Below the pieces are notes generated by a model that was not told where the DNA came from, did not search any database, and saw nothing but the letters and a program-made list of their open reading frames with translations. From NCBI RefSeq assembly GCF_023094245.1, contig NZ_JALMEW010000006.1, positions 151,608 through 215,607 of the forward strand: a stretch of DNA of 64,000 nucleotides. The letters run 5' to 3'. The position numbers were made by a program, and so were the translations under genes. Of this stretch, positions 53,991 through 63,214 are shown one piece after another; position 1 is the first letter of the stretch; each line of letters begins with the position of its first letter. The stretch is from Halomonas getboli. Lineage in GTDB: Bacteria > Pseudomonadota > Gammaproteobacteria > Pseudomonadales > Halomonadaceae.

Positions 53991-54016
53991 AAGGGCCGGC
54001 ATGGGCCGGCCCTTTT
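53991..54016. terminator. Bidirectional terminator after fliC
   Basis: A 10-bp perfect stem AAGGGCCGGC / GCCGGCCCTT with loop ATGG. On the plus strand it is followed by a T-run; on the minus strand, where fliC is read, the stem itself ends in CCCTTTCTC. Separates fliC from the cassette. Confidence 0.75.
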
Positions 54017-54038
54017 TTCTACCGTCGTACCACTAGGA

Positions 54039-55751
54039 TTAACCCAGCAGCGACAGGGCGCTCTGCGGCAGCTGGTTGGCCTGTGCCAGCACTGAAGTGC
54101 CGGCCTGCTGCAGGATCTGGTTCTTGGTCATGTTGGCCACTTCGGTGGCGTAGTCGGCATCCTCGATGCGCGAGCGAGCGGCCGAGAGATTGGTTTCGGT
54201 GGTGCTCAGGTTGGTGATGGCAGAATCGAAGCGGTTCTGCACGGCACCCAGCTCGGAGCGGAGGCTATCGACGGTATTCAGTGCAGAGTCGACGGCTTCC
54301 AGAGGGTTGGCAGTGCTTGCTTCCGCGATGGGGGTAAGATCTTCCAGCGCATCGGGGTTGGCTTGAAGGTCGAGACCATCAACATCCGCGGGGGAGTATG
54401 CATTGCCATTCAGCTCGATATATGCGGTGGTGCCGTCCGTACCGCCTGCCTGAGCGCGGACGGTCTGGGTGTTGCCATCGCTATCGGTGTACTGCGCATC
54501 CTGGATGGTGACCTGGCCCGTGCTGGTATCTACGCTTTCAACAGCCAGCATGGTGCCATCAGACTGTTCCACCACATAGTTGCCTGTGCTGTTTCCGTTG
54601 GAGTCGAGGATCTCGCGAAGGTCGCCCGATACGGTATCACCCGCACTGTCATTCTGCAGAGAAACAGTGTTTGTTGCCGTGGTATCTAGAGTGAAGGTGC
54701 CATCGTTATTGACGTCTGCTTGGTTAAGGGAGTAATAGGTGCCGGCATCGGACTTGACGTAATAGTTGCCAGAGCCGTCCTCGACCATGCTGTCGACGCT
54801 CTCACCGCTTGGCAGCGTGATCGTTGAGCCAGTATCTGTCGGGGTGATGGAAAATGTTGCATCTACGTTGTTTGCAGGACTGCCAACTGTGCCGCCTGTG
54901 GGTGCGCTTCCTACTTTAGAAGCTCCAGATAAATCAATAGTACCATTTGATTGAATATCTGAGGCTGTTATTGCGTAATATTCATCGCCGCCGGAACCAT
55001 CATCATAGTTTGCGTAATAGTTGCCACTTCCATCTTCCACAAAACCCTTGATTGTACCGCCAGGTGCATCAGCAGTAGAGTCAGTTACATTGGTGTTTTC
55101 CAATGTAATGGTACGGTTGAAACCTGTGGCTGCAGTCTCGCCCGTAATGCTATCGGTGCTTTGAACAGAGAGCTCGCTTACCGAGTCACTCAGGTTGAGC
55201 ATTGGATCGGTGCTTACGGTCTCGGTAACCTTGAAAGAGTCGAGGCCGAGAGTAGAGGCATTGATCGTCTGCAGGTTGACAGAGATGGACTCGCCGTCGT
55301 TGGCACCTACTTGAATGCTCAGGGCATCATCGGTGTTAAGCACCTTGACACCGTTGAAATCGGTTTCCTCGGAAATGCGATTGATTTCCTTGAGACGCTG
55401 ACCGATTTCATCCTGGATGCTCTGAAGGTCGGCATCGGAGTTCGTGTCGTTCTGAGCCTGCACGGTCAGCTCGCGGACACGCTGCAAGTTATCGTTGACC
55501 TGGTTCAGGGCGCCCTCGGCGGTCTGGGCGACGGAGATGCCGTCGTTGGCGTTGCGCTGCGCCTGGGAAAGGCCGGTGATCTGGGCGCTCATGCGGTTGG
55601 CGATGGCCTGGCCGGCGGCGTCGTCCTTGGCGCTGTTGATGCGCAGGCCCGAGGAGAGACGCTCCATGGAAGTGGTCAGGGCGCTCTTGGATTCGTTGAG
55701 GTTCTGCTGACCGATCAGCGAGGTGATATTGCTGTTGATCATCATCGGCAT
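54039..55751 (-). CDS. fliC: Flagellin
   Basis: 570 aa. Conserved D0/D1 termini: N-terminal INSNITSLIGQQNLN and SMERLSSGLRINSAKDDAAGQAIANRM; C-terminal NRFDSAITNLSTTETNLSAARSRIEDADYATE and ending SLLG. The central 300 residues are a variable surface domain of lower GC with repeated EDGSGNYY-type units (near residues 236 and 328). Start ATG 55751 has AAGGAA upstream. Exported by the flagellar type III system. A sigma-28 promoter lies about 100 bp upstream. Confidence 0.96.
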   Translation of the reverse strand: MPMMINSNITSLIGQQNLNESKSALTTSMERLSSGLRINSAKDDAAGQAIANRMSAQITGLSQAQRNANDGISVAQTAEGALNQVNDNLQRVRELTVQAQNDTNSDADLQSIQDEIGQRLKEINRISEETDFNGVKVLNTDDALSIQVGANDGESISVNLQTINASTLGLDSFKVTETVSTDPMLNLSDSVSELSVQSTDSITGETAATGFNRTITLENTNVTDSTADAPGGTIKGFVEDGSGNYYANYDDGSGGDEYYAITASDIQSNGTIDLSGASKVGSAPTGGTVGSPANNVDATFSITPTDTGSTITLPSGESVDSMVEDGSGNYYVKSDAGTYYSLNQADVNNDGTFTLDTTATNTVSLQNDSAGDTVSGDLREILDSNGNSTGNYVVEQSDGTMLAVESVDTSTGQVTIQDAQYTDSDGNTQTVRAQAGGTDGTTAYIELNGNAYSPADVDGLDLQANPDALEDLTPIAEASTANPLEAVDSALNTVDSLRSELGAVQNRFDSAITNLSTTETNLSAARSRIEDADYATEVANMTKNQILQQAGTSVLAQANQLPQSALSLLG

Positions 55752-55847
55752 GGTGATTTCCTTCCAAACTGTTGAGGGCTCCATTGGCGGACCCGTCACG
55801 ATGGCGCTCCGGGCCTGCCGCAACGGCGCCGTTGGCCGTTATTCCCT

Positions 55848-55874
55848 TTATCGGTGGCCTGGAAGGGAGCTTTA
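55848..55874 (-). promoter_or_regulatory. Sigma-28 (FliA) promoter of fliC
   Basis: Minus-strand TAAAGCTC (55874-55867), 11-bp spacer, ACCGATAA (55855-55848). Consensus TAAAGTTT-N11-GCCGATAA; both core parts (TAAAG, CCGATAA) are exact. Start site about 90 bp before the flagellin ATG. Confidence 0.85.
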
Positions 55875-56012
55875 GGGTAGGGAGAGAAAATTTTTACTGG
55901 CCGGCTCGGGGGGCAGCCAAGCTATTCGGGATGCGGTAGGCCAGGAAGGCGGTGATAGACTCGCTTTTCTTGCTCCTTACACCTCACCCCCCGCCCCTTA
56001 CCCGTCAAGCCC

Positions 56013-56252
56013 ATGCCCACCATCGACATCACCCTCGACCTTTCCTACGCCGCCTGCCTGGCCCACTACGAGGGCCGAGCGGGCGTCGTGCATACCCGTA
56101 GCCTGGACGGGCTCAGCGTAGCCTTTCCCACCGAGGCGCTGCGACGGGTGGTGGCGCGGGATGGGGTACACGGTGTCTTCCGGCTTTTTGTGTCGGAGGA
56201 GGGGCGCTTCGAGGGTATCCGGCGCCTGTCGGGCGCTCCCGGCCAGCGCTGA
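56013..56252 (+). CDS. DUF2835 family protein
   Basis: 79 aa. Matches the small DUF2835 family: an N-terminal beta strand (TIDITLDLSY), YEGRAGVVHTRSLDGLSVAFP, and HGVFRLFVSEEGRF. Function unknown. Short gene between divergent fliC and convergent GGDEF-EAL gene, whose stop is 10 bp away. Confidence 0.75.
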   Translation: MPTIDITLDLSYAACLAHYEGRAGVVHTRSLDGLSVAFPTEALRRVVARDGVHGVFRLFVSEEGRFEGIRRLSGAPGQR

Positions 56253-56261
56253 CGGGTCGGC

Positions 56262-58961
56262 CTATCCGCTGACCGTGGCCATGGCCTCGCCCCAGGTCGC
56301 GGCGAACGCGTCGGCGGGCAGTGGCCGGCCGAAGTAGTAGCCCTGGGCCTGGTCGCAGCCCAGCCGAGCCAGTTCCAGGGCCTGTTCCCGGGTCTCCACG
56401 CCTTCGGCGACGGTCCGCATGCCCAGGCTGCGGGCCATGGCGATGATGGTCTCCACGATGGCGCGATCCTGGGGGCCGTCGAGCATCTTGCGCACGAAGG
56501 AGAGGTCGATCTTGAGGGTGTCGGCGGCGAAGCGGTGCAGGTAGGCCAGCGACGAGTAGCCGGTGCCGAAGTCGTCGATCGAGAGGGTGTAGCCGGCCCG
56601 GCGCAGGGAGTGGGTGATGTCGATGGCCTGCTCGGCGTCGCGCATCACGTCGGTTTCCGTCAGCTCCAGGTCGATGCTGGAAGACGGCGTGTGGCGGGTC
56701 AGCTCGGCGATGTGCCGGGCCAGGTTCGGGTCGGCGAACTGCTGGGCCGAGACGTTGATCGACAGTCGCCCGGGCAGGCTCACGCCCTCGCGCCGCCAGG
56801 CGGCCAGCTGGCGGGCGGCCTCGGCGAGCACCCAGTCGCCCAGCGGGCGGATCAGCCCGCGCGCCTCGGCCAGGGCAATGAACTCTCCGGGGCTGACCCA
56901 GCCCCATTCCTCGTCGTGCCAGCGGCACAGCGCCTCGGCGCCCACCAGCCTGCCGCTGGCCAGGTCGATCTTCGGCTGGTAGTGAAGCGTGAGGCGGCCG
57001 TCGCCGATGGCGAGCTGAAGCCGCTCGGTCATCAGCTGGCGGCGCTGCAGGTCGCGGGTCATGGCGGCGTCGAAGGGGCAGGTGCCGTCGGCCTGCTGCT
57101 TGGCGTGATAGAGGGCGATGCTGGCGAACTTGAACAGCTCCTCTGACGTCACGGCATCGGCGGGATAGCGCGCAGTACCGATGCTGACCGCCAGGGCGAA
57201 GCGGCGATGGCCGAGCGTGATCGGCTGGCCCGCGGTGCGGCGCATGCGTTCCAGGCATTCCTCGAGACGCGCCGCCGAGGCCCGGGGCACCAGCAGGGCG
57301 AACTCGTCGTTGGAGAGCCGCGCCAGGCGCTCGTGCGGTCCCAGGGCATGCTGCAAGCGCTCGGCGAGGGCGGCGAGCAGCCGGTCGCCGACCTGGTGAC
57401 CGTGGATGTCGTTGATTTCCTTGAAGCGGCGGATGTCGAGCAGCAGCAGTGCCAGCGGCGTCTGCTCGCGCTCGGCGGCCCGGCGCTGGTGGCTCAGGTC
57501 CTCCATGAAGCGGATACGGTTGGGCAGGCCGGTGGTGCCGTCGGTGTAGGCCAGCTGGCGCATGCGCCGGTGGTCGCTGCGGCGCTCCAGCTCGGCGGCG
57601 GCGCCGGTGGAGAGGATGCGCAGCACCGAGGTGGCGAAGGCGTCGGCCTCCAGCGGCTGGCGATACAGCAGCACGATGACCCCGATCGGCTCGCCCCGGG
57701 CGTTGTCCAGCCGGCGGCCGATCCAGGCGCGGGTGGCGGCCGGGAAGCCGGGCAGGCTCGGGGCCGCGCCGTCGTGGACCATGATCTCCTGCTCGTCGAG
57801 CAGCCGCGCGCAGGGCGTGCCGGCCAGCGGCAGGTCGGCGCGACTCAGGCGCCGGCCATCGGCCTGGGCGCTGACCAGGCTCAGGCGTGCTTCGGCGGGG
57901 CGCGCCGAGGCCGCCGGCGCGTCGCCGGGGGCTTCCAGCAGCGCGACGAAGCCGGCGTCGGCCTCGAGCAGTCGGGTCAGGGTGTCCACCAGCTGATGGA
58001 AGTAGTCGTCGCCGATGCGGCTGGTGACGGTGGAGGCGACCTGCATCACCGCCTGCTGGACGCGCTGGGCCTCCTGCTGCTCGGTGACGTCGGTGATGAA
58101 GCCTTCGAGGCACTCGACCCGGCCCTCGGCATCGAGCACCGCCTGGCCCTGTTCCCACATCCAGCGCAGGCGGCCGTCGGCGGTCTGCAGGCGATAGACC
58201 ATCTGGAAGGGCTCGCCGCGGGCGATGGCCTGCTGCACGGCGTCGTCGACGAGCTGCTGGTCGTCGGGATGAATGAGCTCGGCATAGCTGACGCGCCGGT
58301 TGTGGGTCAGGGCCTCGGCCGGATAGCCGGTCAGCGCCTCGGCGCCCCGGCTGACCAGCAGCATGGTCCAGGCCGCGTCGTTGAGGCAGCGGTAGGCCAT
58401 GCCGGGCAGGTGGTTGAGCAGGGTATCCAGCCGGCGTTCGCTCTCCCGGGCATGGCGCTCGCTGGCCTGCAGGGCGCGTTCGGCCTCGCGTCGGCTCAGC
58501 TCTGCGCCGGCCTGGGTCGCGGCGATATGTAACAGCTCGCGCTCCTGGTCGCTGGGCGCCATGGGGCGATTGGCGAGCACCGCCAGCAGGCCCATGAAGG
58601 TGCCGTCCGGGGCGCTCAGGGCCAGCCCGAGATAGCTCTCGGCGCCGAGTTCCTGGAGAAGGGTGTCGTCGGGAAAGCGCGCCTGGACGTCGCGGGCATA
58701 CAGGCAGGGGGCGCGCTCCATCACCGTCTCGCAGGGCGTGCCGGCCAACGCATAGTGCAGGTTCGCCCGATGGCGTCCCTCGGACCAGACGGCCAGGGTG
58801 GCAGCCTCGCCCTCGCTGACCCGGGCGAGCAGCACATGATCGGCCGACAGCAGCCTGGCCAGCCGTTCCACCAGGGTGTCGAAGAAGTCGGGGGCGCCGC
58901 TGTGGCCGAGCCCCTCGGCGAGTCGCTGGAAGGCCTCCTCGGCGCTGATCCGGGCGGGCAT
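56262..58961 (-). CDS. GAF-PAS-GAF-GGDEF-EAL protein, likely c-di-GMP phosphodiesterase
   Basis: 899 aa, no transmembrane segments. GAF about 15-160, PAS about 180-300 (RCLNDAAWTM), second GAF about 305-465, GGDEF about 485-640, EAL about 645-895. The GGDEF site is degenerate (LSNDEF at about 549). EAL catalytic motifs are intact: AEALCRW (about 675), NVSAQQF, LELTETD, IDDFGTGYSSL, KIDLSF, AEGVET, QGYYFGRP. So c-di-GMP breakdown is the likely output, tuned by the sensory domains. ATG 58961 has GGAGAA upstream. Divergent from the PilZ-HD gene. Confidence 0.92.
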   Translation of the reverse strand: MPARISAEEAFQRLAEGLGHSGAPDFFDTLVERLARLLSADHVLLARVSEGEAATLAVWSEGRHRANLHYALAGTPCETVMERAPCLYARDVQARFPDDTLLQELGAESYLGLALSAPDGTFMGLLAVLANRPMAPSDQERELLHIAATQAGAELSRREAERALQASERHARESERRLDTLLNHLPGMAYRCLNDAAWTMLLVSRGAEALTGYPAEALTHNRRVSYAELIHPDDQQLVDDAVQQAIARGEPFQMVYRLQTADGRLRWMWEQGQAVLDAEGRVECLEGFITDVTEQQEAQRVQQAVMQVASTVTSRIGDDYFHQLVDTLTRLLEADAGFVALLEAPGDAPAASARPAEARLSLVSAQADGRRLSRADLPLAGTPCARLLDEQEIMVHDGAAPSLPGFPAATRAWIGRRLDNARGEPIGVIVLLYRQPLEADAFATSVLRILSTGAAAELERRSDHRRMRQLAYTDGTTGLPNRIRFMEDLSHQRRAAEREQTPLALLLLDIRRFKEINDIHGHQVGDRLLAALAERLQHALGPHERLARLSNDEFALLVPRASAARLEECLERMRRTAGQPITLGHRRFALAVSIGTARYPADAVTSEELFKFASIALYHAKQQADGTCPFDAAMTRDLQRRQLMTERLQLAIGDGRLTLHYQPKIDLASGRLVGAEALCRWHDEEWGWVSPGEFIALAEARGLIRPLGDWVLAEAARQLAAWRREGVSLPGRLSINVSAQQFADPNLARHIAELTRHTPSSSIDLELTETDVMRDAEQAIDITHSLRRAGYTLSIDDFGTGYSSLAYLHRFAADTLKIDLSFVRKMLDGPQDRAIVETIIAMARSLGMRTVAEGVETREQALELARLGCDQAQGYYFGRPLPADAFAATWGEAMATVSG

Positions 58962-59087
58962 CGCGGTTCTCCCTGCTGATGGCGCTGTTGTTATGGATAT
59001 GGAGCCGTTGCCTCTCTGCACTTGTCGACAGATTGCGTGTGCTCGGCAGGCAAGGCAAGGCCGGGTATGAAGATAGTGCTCGTGTGC

Positions 59088-59114
59088 TCAAGTCGTCTGC
59101 CGGTCGGCCGATAT
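59088..59114 (+). promoter_or_regulatory. Putative sigma-28 promoter of the PilZ-HD gene
   Basis: TCAAGTCG (59088-59095), 11-bp spacer, GCCGATAT (59107-59114). The -10 box matches 7 of 8 and the -35 box 5 of 8 bases of the FliA consensus. About 40 bp before the chosen start codon. Confidence 0.6.
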
Positions 59115-59155
59115 GTCTCGATGGGCTACAGGAACGATTCGCGCGAGGCACAGGG

Positions 59156-60877
59156 ATGGCAGAGGACGGTTACACCCGCATCGACAACCCCATGGAGATC
59201 GAGACGCTGCTCGAGGTGCTGAGCGAGCCGGGCGGGGCCTCGCTGCAGCTCGGCGAACAGGGAGAACCCTTGCCGGTGTTGCTCGCCGAGCTGGCACAGG
59301 GCGAGGCCCTGGAGCTGGATATCAGCGCGGTCGGCGAGATCGCCGGCGAGCTGCGCGAGGGCCGGGCCTTCCGCCTGCTCGGCCAGGCCCAGGGCAAGCT
59401 GGTGCGCACCCCCGAGATGGTCGCGGAGGCCTGCCGCCGGGACGACGGCCGTTTGCTGTGCCGCTGTGCCTGGCCCCAGCGCCTGGAGGTACTGCAGCGC
59501 CGCGATACCTTCCGCGCCCGGCTGCGGCTGGGCATGGAGGTCGGTGCCATCCTGCGCGATGACGAGGGCAACCGCGCCGAGGGCGATCTCAAGGATCTGT
59601 CGCTGGAGGGTTGCCAGCTGGCGCTGCCGCTGTCGGCCACCGCCCTGATGGCCGAGGCGCCGCTGCCGCTGGATATCGAACTGTGCTTTCCCGACGGCAC
59701 CCACTTCCAGGCCCGGGGCCGGGCGCGACATCGTCGGGCGGACACCGAGCGCCAGACGCTGACCGCCGGCTTCCAGTTCGAGGGCCATGGCCCCGACCAG
59801 GAGCGCCGGCTGTGGCACTTCGTGCGCGAGATCGAGCGGGAGGCGGCGCGTCACGTCGAGGGCGGCGAGGCCGCGAGGCCGCCTTCGCCGCTGTTCCAGG
59901 GGGCGGCCAGCGTCGACCCGAAGGCGGGGCGCCGCGGCGACCAGGCCTATGCCACGCCGATGACCCGGCGCCTGGCCCATATCGCCGGCTATCTGGACGC
60001 CCAGCTGCTGGAGCTGCGCGACGGCGGCGAGATCGACGGCGTGGCGCTGTCGCGCCACGCCGACCGCCTGCTGCGACTGCACGAGGAGGATCGCGAGGGG
60101 TTGCTGTTCGCCTGCGATGCGCTGCATGGCGAGTCCTGGCTGGTGGGCCACGGGCTGGGCGTGGCGGTGCGGCTGCTCGACCTGGTCGGCCGCGATTCGG
60201 TGCCCCAGGAGCTGCGCAAGGCGCTGGTGGCGTCGGCCATGGTGCATGACCTCGGCAAGGCGCTGCTGGCGGATGACGCCTGGTGGCATGTCATGCCCGG
60301 CGATGCCGGAACGCCCGAACTGCATGAGCATGTCGCCCTGCTGGAGGCGCGCATGAGCGGCTGTCAGTGGCTGTCCTCCGCGGTCTTCGCCTCGGTGGTG
60401 CGACGCATCAACGAGCGCCTGGACGGCAGCGGCTATCCGGTCGGCCTTTCCGGCGAGGTGCTGGGCGAGCTGGAGCGCGCCGCGGCGGTGGTCGATGCCG
60501 TGGATGCCCTGCGCCGCCCCCTCGGCGATCGCCCCGCCTGGCGGGCCGGCGCCGTCTATCGCTATCTGATCGATCGCGAACACGCCTTCGACCCGCGCTG
60601 GGTCAAGCGCTACATCGCCCGCTTCGGCCTCTATCCGGTCGGCAGCCTGGTGCGTTTCGGTGGCGGCCGGCTGGCCTGGATCCAGGGCCTCGATGACGAC
60701 GGCCGCCCGACGCGGGTGCAGCTCGCCGAGGCGAGCGAAGCGTTCGGCGAGGCGCTGAAGGGCAAGGTGCTGAAGGGAGAGGTGCTGACCGGCGAGGTCA
60801 TCCGCCGCCTCGGCGAGCCGCGCGAGGAAGTTCCGGTGGCTAAAGTCTTCGCCGACGCCGCCGATACCCCGAAATAG
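59156..60877 (+). CDS. PilZ-domain protein with degenerate HD-GYP-like domain
   Basis: 573 aa. A YcgR-like N-terminal part (about 1-105) is followed by PilZ (about 108-225) with the c-di-GMP motif RRDTFRARL (about 113) and DLSLEGC (about 146). A C-terminal HD-GYP-type domain (about 265-500) has HDLGK (about 363) and LDGSGYP (about 422), but the usual HHE before it reads RINE, so two metal-ligand histidines are missing. A c-di-GMP effector is more likely than a phosphodiesterase. Start MAEDGY has GAGG upstream. Lies between c-di-GMP and filament-cap genes. Confidence 0.85.
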   Translation: MAEDGYTRIDNPMEIETLLEVLSEPGGASLQLGEQGEPLPVLLAELAQGEALELDISAVGEIAGELREGRAFRLLGQAQGKLVRTPEMVAEACRRDDGRLLCRCAWPQRLEVLQRRDTFRARLRLGMEVGAILRDDEGNRAEGDLKDLSLEGCQLALPLSATALMAEAPLPLDIELCFPDGTHFQARGRARHRRADTERQTLTAGFQFEGHGPDQERRLWHFVREIEREAARHVEGGEAARPPSPLFQGAASVDPKAGRRGDQAYATPMTRRLAHIAGYLDAQLLELRDGGEIDGVALSRHADRLLRLHEEDREGLLFACDALHGESWLVGHGLGVAVRLLDLVGRDSVPQELRKALVASAMVHDLGKALLADDAWWHVMPGDAGTPELHEHVALLEARMSGCQWLSSAVFASVVRRINERLDGSGYPVGLSGEVLGELERAAAVVDAVDALRRPLGDRPAWRAGAVYRYLIDREHAFDPRWVKRYIARFGLYPVGSLVRFGGGRLAWIQGLDDDGRPTRVQLAEASEAFGEALKGKVLKGEVLTGEVIRRLGEPREEVPVAKVFADAADTPK

Positions 60878-60956
60878 ACCGTCCGTCGGGGGCTGCTCGC
60901 GACCATGATCGCCGCGCGCCCCTGTCAGACTCATCGCCTATCAGGAAGGAAGCGTC

Positions 60957-62354
60957 ATGGCCTCGATTTCATCTTTGGGTATCGGCTCGGGACTGGACCT
61001 CAACGGTCTGCTCGATCAGCTGGAGAGCGCCGAGCGCGAGCAGCTGGCGCCGCTGGAAACGCAGAAGGCCAGCTACAAGGCGGAGATCTCCGCCTACGGC
61101 AAGCTGGAGAGCGCGCTGTCCTCGTTCCAGGATGCGGCGGCCAAGCTCAACGACGACTCGCTCTATCGCAGCCTGTCCAGCGCGGTGACCGGCGATAGCG
61201 CCACGGCCACCGCCACCAGCGAGGCTCAGGCGGGCACCTACGACGTCAGCGTCACCAATCTGGCGCGCTCCCAGAGCATCGCCACCGCGGGCTTCGCCGA
61301 GGACGAGACCTTCGGCGGCGAGATGACGCTCGGCGTCGGCGGCGAGGCGCCGCTGTCCTTCACCATCGAGGCGGGCAGCTCGCTGGAAGACGTGCGCGAC
61401 ACTATCAACGGCCAGGACGCCGGCGTCACGGCGAGCATCGTCAACGACGGCTCCGGCACGCCCTATCGCTTGGTGCTGTCCAGCGACGAGACGGGCACCG
61501 AGGCGGCGATCGAATCCATGAGTCTGACCGACTCGGGCGTGGCGGATGATCGTTTCGCCTTTGATATCAACAATCTGGCCCCTGCTGAAGGCGAGACGGG
61601 TTATGACCCGGCCTATGCCGGCGTTCGTCAGACCGTGGCCGCCGAGAATGCCGAGCTGACGGTCAACGGCATCGGCATCACCAGCCAGTCGAACACCGTG
61701 GAAGGCGCCATCCAGGGCGTGACCCTGGAGCTCGCCGAAGAAGGCGATTCCACCGTCAAGGTGGAGCTCAACAACCGCGCGCTGCGCGAGGCGGTGACCG
61801 ACTTCGTCGATGCCTACAACGAGTACCGCTCCACCGCCGATGACCTCACCAGCTTCGACCAGGAGAGCGGCGCGGCCGGCGAGCTGCTGGGCGACAGCAC
61901 CATGCGCAGCGTCGAGTCGCGCATGCGCAGCGCCCTGAGCGGCGGCACGCCGGGCGGCGGCATGCTCAGCGATATCGGCATCAGCCTGGAGCTCGATGGC
62001 ACCCTGAGCCTCGACGACGAGGCGCTGGACGACGTGATCCTGAACGATCGCCAGGCGCTGTCCGGCTTCTTCGCCGGCACCGGCGACAGCGATGGCATGT
62101 CCGATGTGCTGGACGGCACTCTCGGCGGCCTGCTCGACGACGGCGGCACCCTGGACAACGCCACCTCGGGGCTGGAGTCGAACATCGAGCGGCTGGACGA
62201 GCGCTACGCCAGCATGGAGGACGGCATCGCCAACACCGTCTCGCGCTATCGCAGCCAGTTCAGCCAGCTGGACAGCATGATCGCCAACATGAACCAGACC
62301 AGCACCTACCTGACCCAGCAGTTCGATTCGCTGAACGCACAGCTGGGTCAGTAA
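60957..62354 (+). CDS. fliD: Flagellar hook-associated protein 2 (filament cap)
   Basis: 465 aa, FliD; exported cap that folds flagellin at the filament tip. N-terminal SSLGIGSGLDLNGLLDQL and C-terminal coiled region (NIERLDERYASMEDGIANTVSRYRSQF, ending DSLNAQLGQ) are family-typical. Shine-Dalgarno AGGAAGGA. Follows the PilZ-HD gene by 79 bp and may share its transcript; no separate sigma-28 site is seen. Confidence 0.95.
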   Translation: MASISSLGIGSGLDLNGLLDQLESAEREQLAPLETQKASYKAEISAYGKLESALSSFQDAAAKLNDDSLYRSLSSAVTGDSATATATSEAQAGTYDVSVTNLARSQSIATAGFAEDETFGGEMTLGVGGEAPLSFTIEAGSSLEDVRDTINGQDAGVTASIVNDGSGTPYRLVLSSDETGTEAAIESMSLTDSGVADDRFAFDINNLAPAEGETGYDPAYAGVRQTVAAENAELTVNGIGITSQSNTVEGAIQGVTLELAEEGDSTVKVELNNRALREAVTDFVDAYNEYRSTADDLTSFDQESGAAGELLGDSTMRSVESRMRSALSGGTPGGGMLSDIGISLELDGTLSLDDEALDDVILNDRQALSGFFAGTGDSDGMSDVLDGTLGGLLDDGGTLDNATSGLESNIERLDERYASMEDGIANTVSRYRSQFSQLDSMIANMNQTSTYLTQQFDSLNAQLGQ

Positions 62355-62385
62355 ACCGGATGCCACCACACGAGGGGGAACGAGG

Positions 62386-62811
62386 ATGAGTGCCATGCGA
62401 GGAGCCGCCGCCTACGGACGCGGGGCCAGCGCCTATTCCAGGGTTGGAGTGGAGAGCGGCGTGATGTCCGCCAGCCCCCACCAGCTGATCGTGATGCTGT
62501 TCGATGGCGCCGTGGCGTCCATCCGGGCGGCGCGCATCCATATCGAGGCCGGCAACACCGCCGAGAAGGGCAAGTCGATCTCCAAGGCGCTGGATATCGT
62601 CAACAACGGCCTGGCGGCGGCACTGGACGCCGAGCAGGGCGGAGAGTTGGCCGGCAACCTGGCCTCGCTCTATGACTACATCGCACGGCTGCTGCTGGCG
62701 GCCAATCTGCACAGCGAGGTGGCCAAGCTCGATGAGGCCGAGCGCCTGCTGAACGACATCGCCTCGGCCTGGCGCGAGATTGCTCCCCAGGCCCAGGCCG
62801 CCGGAGGCTGA
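62386..62811 (+). CDS. fliS: Flagellin export chaperone FliS
   Basis: 141 aa. Binds the flagellin C-terminus and prevents early polymerisation. Y-rich start (AAYGRGASAYSRVGVESGVMSASPHQLI), MLFDGAVASIRAAR, and SLYDYIARLLLAAN are diagnostic. GAACGAGG upstream of the start. Followed by fliT after one base. Confidence 0.94.
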   Translation: MSAMRGAAAYGRGASAYSRVGVESGVMSASPHQLIVMLFDGAVASIRAARIHIEAGNTAEKGKSISKALDIVNNGLAAALDAEQGGELAGNLASLYDYIARLLLAANLHSEVAKLDEAERLLNDIASAWREIAPQAQAAGG

Positions 62812-62812
62812 C

Positions 62813-63214
62813 ATGACCCACGCTCGCGAGGTGCCTTCCGAGGCGGTGATCGACGGCTATCAGGACCTGCTGGCGCGCAGCGAGCGGATGCTGGCGCTGG
62901 CCCGGGAGGCCGACTGGCCGGCGCTGGTGGAGCACGAGGCCGGCTACGTCCAGCAGGTGGGGCGCATCGCCGAGCTGGATGCGCAGCATGCGCTGACCGA
63001 GGACGAGCGGCGGCGCAAGGCCGAGCTGCTGGAGCCGATCCTCGAGAACGATATGGAGGTGCGCCGCCTGCTGGTCCAGCGGCGCGACGAGCTGGGCGAG
63101 CTGATCGGCACGGCTCAGCGCCGCCGAGATCTGCAGCAGGCCTATGGCGACGGCGGCAAGAGCGGTCGGCGGGTGCTGTCGGCGGCTTCGCGCTTCGGCC
63201 AGGGTAGGCCGTGA
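62813..63214 (+). CDS. fliT: Flagellar protein FliT-like chaperone
   Basis: 133 aa, all-helical. Position after fliS and size indicate FliT, the FliD export chaperone and anti-FlhDC factor. Sequence similarity within the family is weak. GGAGG five bases before ATG 62813. Its stop overlaps the next GTG start (GTGA). Confidence 0.8.
   Translation: MTHAREVPSEAVIDGYQDLLARSERMLALAREADWPALVEHEAGYVQQVGRIAELDAQHALTEDERRRKAELLEPILENDMEVRRLLVQRRDELGELIGTAQRRRDLQQAYGDGGKSGRRVLSAASRFGQGRP

Noticed and set aside
54039..55751. Low GC of flagellin as a sign of recent horizontal transfer of the gene
   Set aside because: Only the central surface domain is AT-richer; conserved ends and the sigma-28 promoter fit a resident gene with a variable middle.
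56113..59151. 1012-codon open frame on the minus strand across the GGDEF-EAL gene
   Set aside because: Out of frame with a clearly recognisable five-domain protein; Pro/Arg-rich translation typical of a GC-rich shadow frame.
59156..60877. PilZ-HD protein as an active HD-GYP phosphodiesterase
   Set aside because: HDLGK and GYP are present but the HHE metal-ligand histidines are replaced, so activity cannot be claimed from sequence.
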